Of a stretch of 64,000 nucleotides of DNA, positions 1-14,600 are shown one piece after another (within the stretch, counting starts at the first letter, position 1; every line of letters begins with the position of its first letter). This DNA is from Rhynchonema sp. JSB1_4. Taxonomy: Eukaryota > Nematoda > Chromadorea > Monhysterida > Xyalidae. The notes under the pieces were generated by a model. The model was given only the letters and a program-made list of their open reading frames with translations, was not told the origin of the DNA and did not search any database. Both the position numbers and the translations under genes were made by a program. The stretch is from positions 1 through 64,000 of the forward strand of contig JASAMV010006442.1 in NCBI GenBank assembly GCA_030248065.1, given 5' to 3'.

Positions 1-2452
1 ACACACCGATCACACGATGCTTTGTCATGCGCCTTGGACCCTCCAATTTGTTGGGTTCAATGCTGTAATGGAACTTCATAGTGTTTGTACAGGCACGCCC
101 AGGCCCAACACCAAACAAAAGTTTGCTTTATCAAATATTAACCAGACCATGAGTTACCTAGGATACTATATGCCCCTACACAACGCAAACTTTGGGACAA
201 GCCACAAGCCAACCACACGTACATGTACACACAGCCGCTTGTAACTTTTTGGGTGCAGATTGGCCAGTATAGTACGATGGTGGCAGAAAGACTGCATCAG
301 ACTTGTTGTTCTTCGTCAGCTGATCGGGCATATATTACGATTTTGTGAAACAATAACGAGCGATTAATTTGCACAGAGGAAAACTTTGGCCGTTGCATTC
401 ACAAAGCGGTCATGGTGATGGCTGGCCACTTGCGTTCACACTTCAGAGATACGCGGACAGGGATAACAGCAAAGGCTTCGGCCCAGAACAGTAAGATCCG
501 AAAGTCCGATTATTGTAGCCTGAGGCTGCAGCTCATAATTCACGGTGATAAATATTGAAAACAAACAAACTGCACAGAGCGATTCTCAACGCAAACTTTT
601 ATTTCAGCCGAATTGCACTCAAACATTTCTCTTGCATCAAATGTACACCTCCAGAACCTATACCTCCATATATTTTGCTGTGAAGATGAATAAAATATGA
701 TAATGAAGAACACAGAAATGCAAAAAGAAAATCACTCCTGGTCCCGATAAAATTCATGGCGTAAAGATCGGCGTAAACTCGATCGAAAGCTCGGTCGATG
801 TAAGCTCGGTTAAAAATGAAAGATTCCACGTTAACAGTAGCCAATGTTTCATGTCTACACCGAGGACCGAGCTTTCGCCGACCTTTACACCCAACCACTG
901 AAACTGCACCCAATTACCACACTTTGATAGAATCATCTCAAGGACACCTTGTTACAGACACCCGTACACAACATACGCAGCAGACTACGACCATCAATGT
1001 TCACTAACTGGGTGCCAATTAATTTTAGCACTTGTGAAGCACATAGTACCCAGTACCTTCACATCTCTGGTTTGCAAAGTTCTTACCAAATAACACTCAG
1101 TCTGTGTGTCTAGCAACCCAGAACAAAAAACCGCCATAAAGTTTTCTCATCTTGACTCATCAAGGTCACAGCTATCTGAAGTCGTAATTAAAGAATTGTA
1201 TCGACAAAAATTGGTTTCGATAGAGCGGGTTGCTAAACTAACAGATTTTCGATGAAAAAGTCCAAAACTTGGCACAGCACACACACACACACAAACGTTT
1301 GTGTAAAGAAAATAATGCAATTACCAACTTGAATGCACTTTCCAAGAAAATCTTGCGCTTAAAAAGAACAGCTATCTACAAACTAATCCAAACCTGATTT
1401 TAATGTACAGTAAAGCGACCCAATCGTGAATACAATTGCAATACAACAGTTTGTCTCATGTAAAAAGAAATAAACAGATGAAACACAGTTTTAGAGTATG
1501 TAAACAACATGTGATAGCACAATTCTTCTGGGGATAGTTTTGTTGACTAGGATAGTTGTTATACAAGCCGATGTATGAGAAAATATCTGTACAGTTTCAG
1601 TTGAAAAAAAGAGAATTTTCGTGACAATACAATCTTCGAACAAATTCGGGACAAATGAATTTATAGAGTTCAAAACCCCCAGCTCGGAGACGCATAAGAG
1701 ACAAAGAGTGAATACAGTGTACCACGCAACATGTAGGACAGCGAAAACGCGTGAAATAGAAAGGCAATACATATGTATAGATAAGCCCGATGTGTTTGTC
1801 CCATAAAAGGAAATTGCACGACGTAAAATAGAGCATGTACACTGAAATCAAGTGGGCTCTTGAAAATCTCTTGTAACTTAGCTCAATTATAATTGAGGAA
1901 AGCACCTTTCTTTATATTATTGTTAGATGTATTGGTGGGTACTTTTATCTCAATGAAATTCGTAAAGATTCGAAAATACGGCAAAGTTAACATAAAGAAA
2001 ATAGTGCTTAACATCAAGTGCTTGCAAACACGCAAAGAAAAACACGAAAAATCAGAACATCAAATTCACATTCAAGGGGTCAACTGGCTGGTTGCTTAGA
2101 CCAGAAGTATTGGAAAACTATAGATACAGAGTAATATATGGCACATGTGAAACATCAATGTGCTTGGAGTGGATTCACATGGCGTGTTTGCCCTTGTTCA
2201 AAGAGGAGGACAAACAGTTCGAAAAAATCTCACGAAGCGATATACACAGGTGCTCAAATTTGTACAATACAACGAACATTAGATTCCAGGTATCGCGGAC
2301 TGAGGAGTAGTAAACATGTTTCAGAGTCAAGACTGGTTGATTTTCAAGCGAAAGGCAATCGAAATACTCTTCTGGCTGACTGGGCACATTGTACCATTCA
2401 ATAAATAAATAATGCTTCACAAACTTTCAAACAAGAATTCAATGGCCCAAAT
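1..2452. other. No recognisable gene; 3' flank of the TSC22 gene
   Basis: No stretch here has the paired splice sites and family similarity seen in the real genes nearby; the short open frames on both strands look random. The adjacent minus-strand TSC22 gene stops at 2694, so part of this stretch is probably its 3' UTR. A minus-strand AATAAA (TTTATT on plus, about 599-604) is a possible but distant polyadenylation signal. A short CA run lies at about 1280-1292. Confidence 0.4.
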
Positions 2453-2669
2453 TCTCGAAAGCGACCGCCACCGGAGGTGGTTGCGCCCCCAAACACGATG
2501 ATGACAACGTCCAACTGGTTGACCTCAATTTGTTGCGTGCTAACGCGAACAGCAGCGTTTTTAACGCACGCATGTTTTGGGTATAAAAGGAAATTTACGC
2601 ACCGAGGTGGAGAGCGTAAGATATATCAAATACACTGTTGCGCCCACGGTGGCGGTGGCGCTTTCGAGA
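2453..2669. mobile_element. Small inverted-repeat element (MITE-like), 217 bp
   Basis: The left end TCTCGAAAGCG followed by CCGCCACCG is mirrored at the right end by CGGTGGCGGTGGCGCTTTCGAGA. The core contains a stretch (GACCTCAA..TTGTTGCGTG.TAACGC.AACAGC) that recurs diverged inside the element at 42436-42733, so the two are probably related. It lies 24 bases beyond the TSC22 stop codon, so it would be transcribed in that gene's 3' UTR. No clean target-site duplication was found. Confidence 0.55.
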
Positions 2670-2693
2670 TAGGGCCAATATTTCGCATGCTGC

Positions 2694-5600
2694 TCAGTCC
2701 CGCTGAGACTGTTGTTGTGTGGCAGCAGCGGCGGAAGATTGCATAGTTTGCTGCTGGTGTTGCTGCGGAGGAAGTTGCACTGTGCCACTCGCCGAAACCA
2801 TCGGTTGTTGTTGCGAGGTCACAGGATGTTGTTGTTGTTGCTGATTGGCTGCTTGTGGTCTTGGGGCGACGCTGACGACAGCTAGCGGCGGAGGCTGTAC
2901 GGCTGTGGTGATCGGAGGTGGATGCGAGGTCTGCAACAAGCAGAGAGAGGAAATTTGCAAAAAATGCTACCCTGTGTATGTCGACAAGAGAACGACACAA
3001 TTCAACCAAATATAAACAACTACTACGCTGCTCGAATTCACAATTGTTAAAAGAACTGCAAGACCGTATCAGGTTCGGGTCTGATCCGTCAGCCGACCAC
3101 GTTTTTTTGCAAACTCACTTGATAGCTTACTGACAAACAGCTGTTGCATTAGAAAACTTTGCAAAATTGCGTGAAAAATGAACGCCACAGGCAACCTGGT
3201 TGGCAAACCGGTTCCTGATGCAATCAAAATGCTCACCAGTGATTCTGTGCAGCATAATAATTTGTCACATTGTACAAACACCCTGAATTGTCAAGCGCAC
3301 TCACCACAGCCACATGCGTTTGCGGTTGTTGCGCTGCGTTGCTGGCCAACGCCAACCTGGCTAATGTTTCAGACGGCACATGCTCACGAAGAAAGGCGTT
3401 CTCGACTTCGAGTTTGGCAACCTGACGAATATACATGTAGATAGATACAGCCTGTTATTTTTTATAGTGAAAAGAGAGACATTTTTAGAGGGAAATCACC
3501 AACATGTTTCTCGAGCTCCACAATTCTGTTCCTGAGCAGCTCCACTTCCTCTCTGACGGCGTACATCAAATGTGTTTTCACCAGATCCTAAACATTTGAA
3601 ACAGGTGGGTTTGTCACAAATAAAAGGCGACATAAAGTCAACAAAATGTGATCGCATCAAACGTACCATGGCCTGTTCGATCTTGTTATCGATGGCGATA
3701 AACGTGCCCGTCTGCATTGTGGGGCTGCAAATCGGACAGAAGTTCGCCATGTTTTCAATGAATATGTGCTAAGTTGACAATACACAACACAATCCCACAC
3801 ACTTGCACACAGGGCTCCAATCCATACCACATTTACTTTTAACACCAATCGCCAAACCCACCCACATCGAATAAATGGACCACACTGTCTGGCACCGACG
3901 TAATTTTGATTAGGTTGATTTATTCCACACTTTGTATTTCATACGTTGTTAGAATGATTTGACCGTTGTGATTTGTACCAGCGCGGTCACCAAAAGCGTA
4001 AACAGGTCTTTTTGGGCCTCAAATTACCAAATTGTACAACTGTCTGCTTAGTATCGCACGCACCTATGCATCATTGTCTTTTACTGAAACCACAACTCTA
4101 ATTAGTAGTCTACCGTATACCTGCTCAAATCCATACTCGAGGAGCCACATGCGTCTGAGAGACACTCACTGAAGTTCACCCAGTTCATATTATCGACATC
4201 ATACATGCTCGGGTACATGTCGGCCTGTTGCGCGGACTCCGTTGCGCACACAACCATTGTGGTTGACTTGACTGATCGACTTTAGTGGATTGAAATTCAG
4301 AAAATCTAGAACCAGCAAGTCAAGTAAGATGTTCGAGGCAAAAATGGACAAAAGCAAAAAGTGCGGAAACATTCACTCTATCGACTTTTCAGCCTTTTCA
4401 GGCGCTTAAAAACAGGAACCGTAATAAATCAGAGCAAGAGAACCGTTCGGTGCCAGATGGGTGGGATGCGGAAGCCCACAAGTTGCGAAAAAGTCGCGCT
4501 AAAAAGTGGACAATACGCATAAAAGGCTGAGTGCTAGCTTGAGTAAGAGTGCTGCTTTTGGCACAGCATACAAACATATGTACATAGCTGATCATTTAGA
4601 TCCAAGTGCTGAAAGCTGAATCACTCTAGGTAACAGTTTTGAAAGAACGCAACCGTGGTGGATGCAACAACAACACGGGCTAAAAAGTCACACAGTAAAA
4701 GCTGAGCTGATCATACGGGTAACCCCAACATATCCGACGTAAGATTAAATCCCAAGGTTATAGTGCCACGGTACCGCAAAACTAGACTGCCAGTCGAGTA
4801 AATTCGAATAAAAGTCGAGTTTCGTGTCGCCCACAGGCCACGAGTGAACGAGCGGGATAACGAAGTCAGTCAGCCAAGCATTAGGCTTGTTCTGGCCTAC
4901 ATCGATTTCTGAGAAACCAGCCACCCGAGCCAGAGGAATGCACCGGAAAACATGCCAAAGACACAAAAAACAGCCCAAATCAGCGCGGGATGACAAATGT
5001 CTTCGACACAGATTTGGGACGACCCGCTCGTTAACAGTGACATTTGCGCGCTTAGTCCGACCGTTATTGAAAATTCCTTATTGAGTGCTAAGCCAGGAAA
5101 CTTGGCTTTTTTGGGGAAAGTCGATAATCTGTTTTAGACATGTGCTGTCAGAGTGCCAACTAGGGGCATCAGATGATCCTTGAAGTATAGCTTGGGTGCA
5201 TGTCTTGATATGACCTGAAGGAAATATGCTATCTACCACGTCATGTGCAGGGTGGCTAAGTTAGGGCGCGGCCAGGTAGATGCGGACTGCGGACATTGAA
5301 AAAATTCTATGTCCAATGTCCGCAGTCCGCATCTACCTGGCCGCACTTGCGGACTGCGGTTTGCGGTCAATCGAAACATTTTTTGATTGTGTTTGCTAGT
5401 GCGATATACAACTACAGGGTTGTGAATATGTTGCAATGTGAAATCTCACCCTGTTGCCTGCCATTCAATACCATGAAACATTCTAACGTGTGTGTCCTTA
5501 TTCTGTGTTTGCTGTGTGTGATACGTGGCAGTCGTCAGTTGCGCGTGTGTTGGCAATTGATTATTGTGAGTTGACAGATATTACATGGATGTTTCAGGCA

Positions 5601-8600
5601 ACAGCAGAAGACAACACAGTATTATGCACGGTGTTGAAGTTTGCATATTTACAACCCTGTAGTTGTATGCTTTCTATCAAACACAATCAAAAAAATGTTT
5701 CGATTGTCCGCAGTCCGCCAGTGCGGCCAGGTAGATGCGGACTGCGGACTGCGGAAATTGGACATGAATTTTTTCAATGTCCGCAGTCCGCATCTACCTG
5801 GCCGCGCCCTTAGGAAGATTTTGGTGCTGCGTGATTTTTGCCACCCGCAGGGACAGACAGCAGCTGCAGGGGTGTGAATCTCCGAGTTGAAGAAAATCCG
5901 ATAGTGACACGTGTACCTACTTGAAAAGGATTCGAGGCAGAAAAAACGTCTGCCAGACTTTTCACCCACCGAAATATGCGGCATTTATCACACATGTGCG
6001 TTGTTACTTGCAGCAACTGTCGATTGAACTGCAGGGAAGAAAGGAAGAAACTTAAAAGCTCACACAGAAAACAGCTGTGCGTTTGTTGAGGTCTTGGTTT
6101 TACGCACGAGCTAAGAACCACACAGCGCACAATTTGGTAATAATTTGTTCAAGTCAAAGGCCATACGGCTTCATAACGATGATGCTTACACAACAGCGTA
6201 TGCCTGAAGATTTGAGAGCTTAACTTCCGAGGATGACAAGCGGCTCTCCCCAGTTTAACTGGAATCACTCACAGTGTAAACAACTGTCTCTCCAAATTAT
6301 AATCGCTATTTGGATTGAATGATCAAGGTCAAACAATTTGCAAACTTCAAAAAAATCGAGCGGTATCTGCGGACTACTATTCGTTGATTCAGACATGAGG
6401 AGCTTGGCATTTTCAGCAGCGCGAAACCTCATTCCAACAAAACAGTTTGGCTTTGGCTCAAAACTTCTTGACAGCATGGGCTGGGTGCCGAGAAATGCAT
6501 ATTAACGAGCTGTCGATCCAGCACTTCAAACAGAGCCCAACAACCCACACGTACAAGACAGGTACACAATTTTGAAATTCCCACAACAATGTTTACTTGT
6601 CGGCAATTGTGTGTGAGAATGGGAAATGAAGACCAAAATTGAGAAATGGGCAAACTTAGTGGATCTTTGGAGATACTGACTACACAGCCCACAAATAAAA
6701 TTGACCGTACCCAGAAACAAAAACGTGCCATGAACACTTGCGTAAATGATCGAAACGCGTTAGCCTAACGAGTCCCAGGGGACAGTAACCGTCACAGAGG
6801 AGCAAAAAATTCAGACGCTTCAAGCTTCAAGACAAAAACACACAGTCACAATTTCAAGAATTGAGTATTTTGGTGGGTACCATTTGATAGAAAACCTGGA
6901 TAGATTAAGATTCTCAAGAAAAACAGTCTAACACTCTTCAATAAAAGGCAATAAGTCACTACGTTCACTCGGACGCGAAGCAATCAAGAGTTGAAATTTA
7001 TGCGCACAATCGAAAAAAACAGGGCGAGAAATGACAGAATGGTTTTAACTGGGCTTCAAGCTGCGGTCGTTTGAAAGACAATTCACAAATTGAACTGTGC
7101 TGCGTTTTTGTCAGTGAAATTGGCCTCGCCAGTGTCAGTGAAATTTTACTGGCCCGAAAATGCATAAACATAAACTTTGAGAAACTAGCCTGGGCTCGAC
7201 GTGACCATAAAACGCGAAAAAGCAGGATATCCTGCAGAAGCAGGATATGACATAAACAGCGCGCATTCCAAGCCAAAGTGACGCTTTTGCGCTCAGGTAA
7301 AACACCGCGTGGTACAACGGGAAAATAAAGAAAAAACTTTTGGCACATCTCAGGTTTACAACTCAAATTTAGTGCCAGGAAGGTCATTCTTAGCTTCGGT
7401 TGGTGAAATGGTCACAGGAGATTATAGGATACTCAAGAATTGGAGAATAACAAACACAAAAGTGAGTTTATGAATGACGCAAGAGGATCACTTCTTTCCT
7501 GACATCTTGTGTTCCCTTCCTTGCCTTGACGGTTCGTGAGGCGACCAGACCAGGAGAACTTGAAAAGGCATATCAAGTGACATCGACAAACAATGCCAAC
7601 AGAAAAGTACCCCGAAACGTTTCGCAACAAACAATTCCAGGTAAGCGTTTTTGAAATGAAATTGAACATTTTGAAATGTACAAACAGATGAACGCCAACA
7701 GAGACCGTTAGCTAGGTAAAAGGCCCTTATACCGTATAATCACTCAGATCCTGAACCAAAATCTGCACGTGGGTGGTCTGGCGACGCAAAAAGCCTTCAA
7801 GTCTCCGGCTCAGACAAGATTGAATATTTCGGGGGTATTAATCAGGGACCGTACAGCGCTTACTTTTTGCGAAATTTTGAAAATAAAACAAAAACATGTG
7901 AGCACAGCTGAGTGGGATGCCAAATTCGCAGTTTGTCTGCATTACCTGCGTCATCAGAATGTCAACCAGTAAGTGGGTACCGGTATTGGTATTTGAAGTA
8001 CATACTGTCGTCGGTCTGGCACACCCGTAGAATTATCCTCAAGAAACTTGCTTATGGCATGATTCACTCAAATGAATTGCACAGCATTTGCAGATAATCG
8101 TAATGGATTCCCAGAATGCCAATATTTTTGTCAAGTATTGCCCCGTGAAAGATGTTAGTTGTTTACGAACACATCTGGGCTACCGCGTCGGCGGAGACAC
8201 CTGGACGCCGTGGTTTTTATAAAGTTGATTCTTGAATTGCGCGTAAACAGCTGCTTTTCAAGAATTCCAGATTTTGCTGGAAAGTTCATCGAGAACAACG
8301 CTCGCCTCGCAGAACAACGAGGATCGTGTTGTTGCACTTGTAACATAAACATAAGGGTTCAAACCTTGTGACAAGAGTACAATGTAGGCAAAAACATTCG
8401 CGCACGTTTGTCAAGAGGAATCGGAAAGGTACCCCAACAGTCCCCAGCCTTACCCATTTTACAATTACGGACGGTGGACCAGGGCAAGGGCACTGTCAAA
8501 GTACAAAGTCCAAACTACAAATTGAAATATAATGTAGAAACAGCAATACTATTGAAACCAGACATCATTCAACACCACTGAAGCACTTGAGATCTGAACC

Positions 8601-11600
8601 GTAAAACGCGCGTAACAGCGTCCGTCGATAAAAAGCAAACATGATTTTCCGGTGCAATGAACTTACGCCACAAAAACACTCTGAAAAAGTTGCATAACAA
8701 TGAAATGAAATAGCTTCGGCCCTGACCGCGACAAGTGACAGTAAATTGAAAACATTGGATTTATATCATCGGGACTCGTCACTACCACAGCCAAAACTGC
8801 ATCGCTGGCAGTTGCTTACCTAAAAATTTAACTTCTACGTGGAAAGGCAATTGTTAGCTATATCCAACGCGATGTAAACGCTTTTTACAACATGTAGGAG
8901 GGTTGAGTTGAGCAAACCCAGTTCTTAGATTGCACATTTACGGTTGAATGAGGGAAACACTTTCTCCCTCGTTTCTCAGTTCGTGGGAGGTCAGACTTGG
9001 CGAAAAAATCTGAGACTTTGAAAGACAAACCTTTTAGAAACAATCAAGAACCAACAGGGACAAAAACATACGTATTAACCAGGGACAATTCCTGTCTCAT
9101 ATTTCTGTAATACACAGTTACCAAATCCAGCTAGATAAGAGACGTGCAACTTTTGCGGAAAAGCAGCAGCGGCGGCACAAACTTTGAGCGCACTGTGCAA
9201 CCGGTGTGTAAACGTTGCACAAGCAAGTTACACAAGCCAAACAGCCGTTACTGCGTCCGACATACACAAGATGTAGCTGCATAAATGAACTTGGTATAAT
9301 GTTGGGTGCCGCAGACTAGCAACCAAACTGCGCTTTGTTTTTTCTATTGAACCCGATTACAACCTCAGCTGTGCGTGAAGACAGAGCGATTTGCTTTCAC
9401 AAACCGACCCGGTGCGAAGTTTCAACTGCATGCGATTCCACAACCTGCACACCATCACTGTTGTCCCAAGATGCTACAAGTGTATTGCAATATCATAAAA
9501 CACCCAATAATTTGCCTGCAAGGTAATGCAACCAATTTTAAGTTTAGTGGGCATCACTTGAGTTTGAATCCTAATCGTGCCGTCACACCGTTCTGAGACA
9601 CAGCTTGCCCAAAAACAAGAAGCGAACGGTTGAGAATTGGATAATGTTCCCGTTGGCCATTTGGCACCACGGCGTTTTGGGAACACAACAAACTTTTGCC
9701 ATCTACATATGTGAACGCTAACTTATTCGGAATAACCCACCGAGATGCTTTCACCATTTTTGCGGTACCATCATTACCTAAAAAATCAACTGCTTAATCT
9801 TTTTCAACAAAAAAAGTTCTCCCAAACAACAACAGCTGTGGAGAACTTTCTATTCCGTTGGTTATGCAATCATTGTAGCATCGACCTGTAACATCCCAAA
9901 CATAACAGCCATAAAGTCTGGCAAACAACAAGTTCAATTCTGCGTATTCTATTTTTTTCTCTTGTTTTTGTCGGTGGCGTGGTGGGCGGGCCGCAGCCGC
10001 AGCACCTGTTTCCTGACGAAAAAGTTCAAAATTTTCATATACTTTTACACAACCCTTCTGTTCTCCTCTTAGGAACACACGCCAAATGCCAGTCACCTGA
10101 TGGTACACACATCGTAATAAACAAGGCCACACACATCACTCACGCACAGTTAAAAACACCTGTGCTAATAAAAGTTGGGTCAACTTGTTTTTCCCAGGAA
10201 AGCCAATTACCTTCTTGAAGCACGACTTCCACATTTATAAGCTCAAATTCTGCGAAAAATAAGCATAGACGGCACATATTTTGTCCTACTACGACACTTA
10301 TTTATTCAATCAACCACTCCATAGTTGACAATTACTTTCAGCATACTACCCCATTCCATGCGAATAAGCCACCTGTCCAATTGTTGATGTGAGCTGTCCC
10401 TATGCATCATACTCCCTTGTGGACTCACAGCGGGTGGGATGCGGCCGGGCAGTAGATGGGCTGCAATTCAGTGGAACGGTTTGAAAGAGAAAGAATCGAA
10501 AGGTGGAGAAAAAAGAAAGGTGCGCTAACCAACAAGCCAACTTCGATCATGACTACTTGACGCTGGTGCGATGGCGGACGCTGACGTATTATCGATTAGA
10601 AGCATTGAATCCTGCAATAAGCACGTACTAAATTCAAAATAGATTAAATTTAAATTCACAAAAAACAGTCTAAATCATGCCTTGATCGAAAAAAAATACA
10701 TCAGCCCAGCCAACCTGTGTGTGAACCATTTCGTGCATCGGGGATAGTGCACCCATGCGCGGTGATGGTTTGACTGGTGATCCACTGTTGGTTGTGACCG
10801 TGCTCAGTGACGTGCCTGGAATCAGACGATTATCGGATGGGACTGACTGAGTGTGGCCATAATTCGCGTTCACATTTGGCATATGCAGCATCAAACTGGT
10901 TGATCGATACGATCCGGAGGAGCGCACTGGCTAGTCATACATTTGTGTGTACCAAACATCCTGCCTAGATTTACTGATATCAAAGCCAGATCATTTAGTA
11001 AATTTCGGCCAGTGTGTACCAGTAGTCAGTCACCACGCACATAATGAACAACTTTTGACGATCGATCATACAATCGGCAGGGTCATGCTACAAAGTAATA
11101 CGTCACGTGACCAAGGCCAGATTGATCCGAAGTTGACACGCCGAGCGTAATCCTTGCACCCACCAGTTTGCATTCTCACTGAACTGCCAATATTGTGTTG
11201 CGCCACGGTGTTGATGAATGCGGGTGGCGCGTGACTGGGTGAAGGGACCGGTGAACCGACACCTGCTGGCACCTGGCCTGCTGCAAAGCATAAAGCAGGT
11301 ATTATAAAGATGAACAAAGATGATGCCATAGCCATACTTGTACATAAATACTTAGCATTACAAGATGAGTACTAACGTTGGTTGGGTGATGGCACGGTGA
11401 CCGTGATGGGCACACTGATTGGCACTGAAGGTGCACTCGCTTGCGATGGCGACACCACGGTGGTCTCGGTCTGCAAAGTGGCAATGACAATTACATCTCA
11501 CTGAATGGTGCACGCAATGGAGCTTCAGAAAACAAAGCACCACTTCGTAACTTCTTCTGCGGTGTACGTATATCAATTCAAACGATCAGCCATGAACATA

Positions 11601-14600
11601 AACAGAAACAAACAATGATAGTCAAACCTGTTTACTACTAGTGGCCGGCTCAGTGACGGACGACACATGAAACCGTGACACGTTCACATTGACACCAGCA
11701 CTGTTGGGCGCGGTAGCCGGACCGGCAGGGGACACAACCGGACCACTTTGATGATGCGTGAATGTGGTCTGCGCAACACTGGCCGGCGCTGAATTGATAA
11801 GTGTGCTTGTAGTTGTGGTGCTACTTTTGTTGGACTGGACTCTGGACAACTGCAGCTTGAGGAAAAAACAGTCATACCGTGACCTGTGGTATCCGCTTTC
11901 ACCGAACTATTTGCCAAATTTAACAACACACATATTAAGTACCGAATCTGGGAATTTTCCCTTGGTGAGCATCATTCATCAAACGTCCAACTCATATAAC
12001 ATTACTGTGATTACTAATATGTAATAAAATTGATCCAGTTCATCCCCTGGAAAAATATGACTTGTCTTGTTTGTCGAGAAACGCTCTGTGGATGTCTTTG
12101 TGCATCAGGCAGAACGTGAACTGTTTGCCGCAAGAAAGGGACACAACAAAAAATCCGAAACAATAAACCACAGAGATCTGAGAGGCAATGGAGCACAACA
12201 TCAAGCAAGTGGTAATTCCACAACTCGTAGCGAGCCGCAGCTTAGACTTATGCTAGCAACACTTGTCCAACCCAGAGCCAATGCCTAAGCCTAGACTGTA
12301 CTACCAGACGCACGAGCTGTGAGAGCACCAAGTACAGATCAACGTCAAAGCTATAACGCACCCTGTGTAACATTAGCGGCAGCTGCACCCTGTGCCTCAT
12401 GTTCTGCATCTGCTTGTGATTGCAGTGGTGTGCTACCGACACTGAACATCACCGGTGGTCTGTTAGGTGTGCCATCGGTGGGTGTGGTCGGGGGTGCGAC
12501 TATGGTGGGTGTGCCTGCACTCGTGTGATTGCCACCCTGATCCTGACTGATCAAGGAGGCTGCAATGGCGCCATCCGCCACCGAGGTAATGATCTGAGGC
12601 ACGTTCTGAATCGTTGTTGTCACCAGTGGTTGTTGCTTACTGGATGCCGGTTCCAGACCAGGACCTGTTGTCACTGTCGTTGTATTGCTCTGTGATGCTT
12701 CAACCGTGGCAGGTGCCGGTGGTCGGTTCTCTTTCTGCGCAGCCGCTGCGGCAGCTGGTTGCGGCTCTGAAAATTAGATCAAGCGAACGTAAAGTAAGAT
12801 CAAACCGTGTTTGTGTGTATTCTAATTTACGGTGGATTTTTCGTTTTGGAACGGCACGAAACTGTTGCTGAGTGAAGGGAGCTCGCTACTTTGTGGATGG
12901 AATTTCAAAAATCGTGACAGAACCGATAAAGGGCAAAAAGTGTGCAAAGAAATTTGTGCTCGATAAAATTTGGTTGCATTTCACTGAATTGTGAAAGGTG
13001 AGTGAGATGGTAACACATCAAATCCAGGCATAACATCAGACACATGCTGATGTCAAACTTGGTGATCGGATAAGATCTACTTTGCCTATATGACATTTTT
13101 TTGTGTGCACGATCCTTCGAGATTTGCTATGGCCATTAATTTCCACAGCATGGAAATTGTTTACGCATTTTACAAAACAGGGAAGGTAAAAAAACCCACG
13201 GCAGCTTCTATCCGGTCACAAAGTTTGACACCAGCCATCAATATAGCGAAGCAATAATAACCAGTGTGGCAAGGCAAAGACACAAGCGCAACATGCAGTC
13301 GACTTACGACTCGTGATGGTCAGTTTATTCGGTGACACTTTGCCGCCGGCATCATCAAAACACACGACCGCAGTGAATCCGAAATCCTTGGGCGAGCCAG
13401 CAACGTGCCAGGATTTAGCGGTGGATTCTGCCGGCGGGAAAGAAAGACAAGAAATATTAATGCAATTCGGGGTTGTTAGTTGTTAGACAAGCTTTGGTGC
13501 CGGGTTAGAGCAAGCAGTCTAGATCCAATCTTGAATTTCGCAACCAATCGAACTGAAATAAGTGAGCTGACGGAAATGCGCTTCGGCTGAGTGTTCGGGC
13601 CAGGTCTACTCCCCTCCTTAAAGTTCAAGCAAGAGCGTATGTGTTCGTGCATCTAGGGCGAGTGAACAGGGTTTGGAAAGTGTGATCGTGTTATGTGAAG
13701 CTACGTGTCGGACTTGGTATCGGTATTAGTCAACAGTAATTCGGTGCAATTATTTAAAAAATTCGAAAATTCACTTTATATTGGCGGACGAAAAAAACGT
13801 TGTTTCCGAGGTCCGAATACTTTTCCATATATTTTTTAAAGGCGTTCTTTATTGTTTTTTTGTTTTTATTTTCCCAAAAAATTGTAATGCAAAACCGATG
13901 AGTTTTTCGCTTCGGTTGAACTTTGGGCTCGATGTCCGCATAGAGATTGTTGACGTAACCCTACTTTTGTGTCAAGTGCACATATTTTGTACCCCAAACA
14001 CCTTACTTTTTCCATCGGACCCCCTTTAGTACTTAAAAAGGCATTCGAAAAAGACAGTTTTCTTCAACAAAAGAAAAGAACAGTACTTTACGCCAGCATG
14101 GTTCACTTGAATTTGAGCACAGTCAGTGGCTGGAGAACATGCGTAGCTTTACAACAATGAAAGCACCCTGTTGATGGCATCGGTATGGTTGAAAAATTCA
14201 TTGTCAGTGGTGCTTTCCTCAGTCTCACACAACCTCAAGCCAATACGTCTTGGCTTTATCTTGAACGCGCATCAAGGGCGATGGGAACGAGCTGGGCAGG
14301 CTGGCATCAATGTATCCTTCATCATGCAGTCGAGCGAGAGTGGCTAACCTTCCTTCTTGTGTTGTGCCTCAAACTCGATCATATCGCTGCCTCTGGCTGG
14401 TTGACTTTCATCCTTCTCCTTGTAATCCCAACAATTCCATCGACCTCGTTGAAATCGTGCGTCAACGTGCACCACCTCAATTATGGTGAGGATGGAAATA
14501 AAACTCATGTTCACGAAGTTATCCAGTTTTGACATGAGGCTGGCTGGCGGTGTTGTCAGTCAGCTTCAATATTCTAGACACAAACTTCGGAGATTTCCCA

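Noticed and set aside
12014..12223. Possible extra TSC22 exon between 11849 and 12362
   Set aside because: Considered because the phases did not match when the next exon starts at 11849; starting it at the neighbouring AG (11839) restores the phase without an extra exon.
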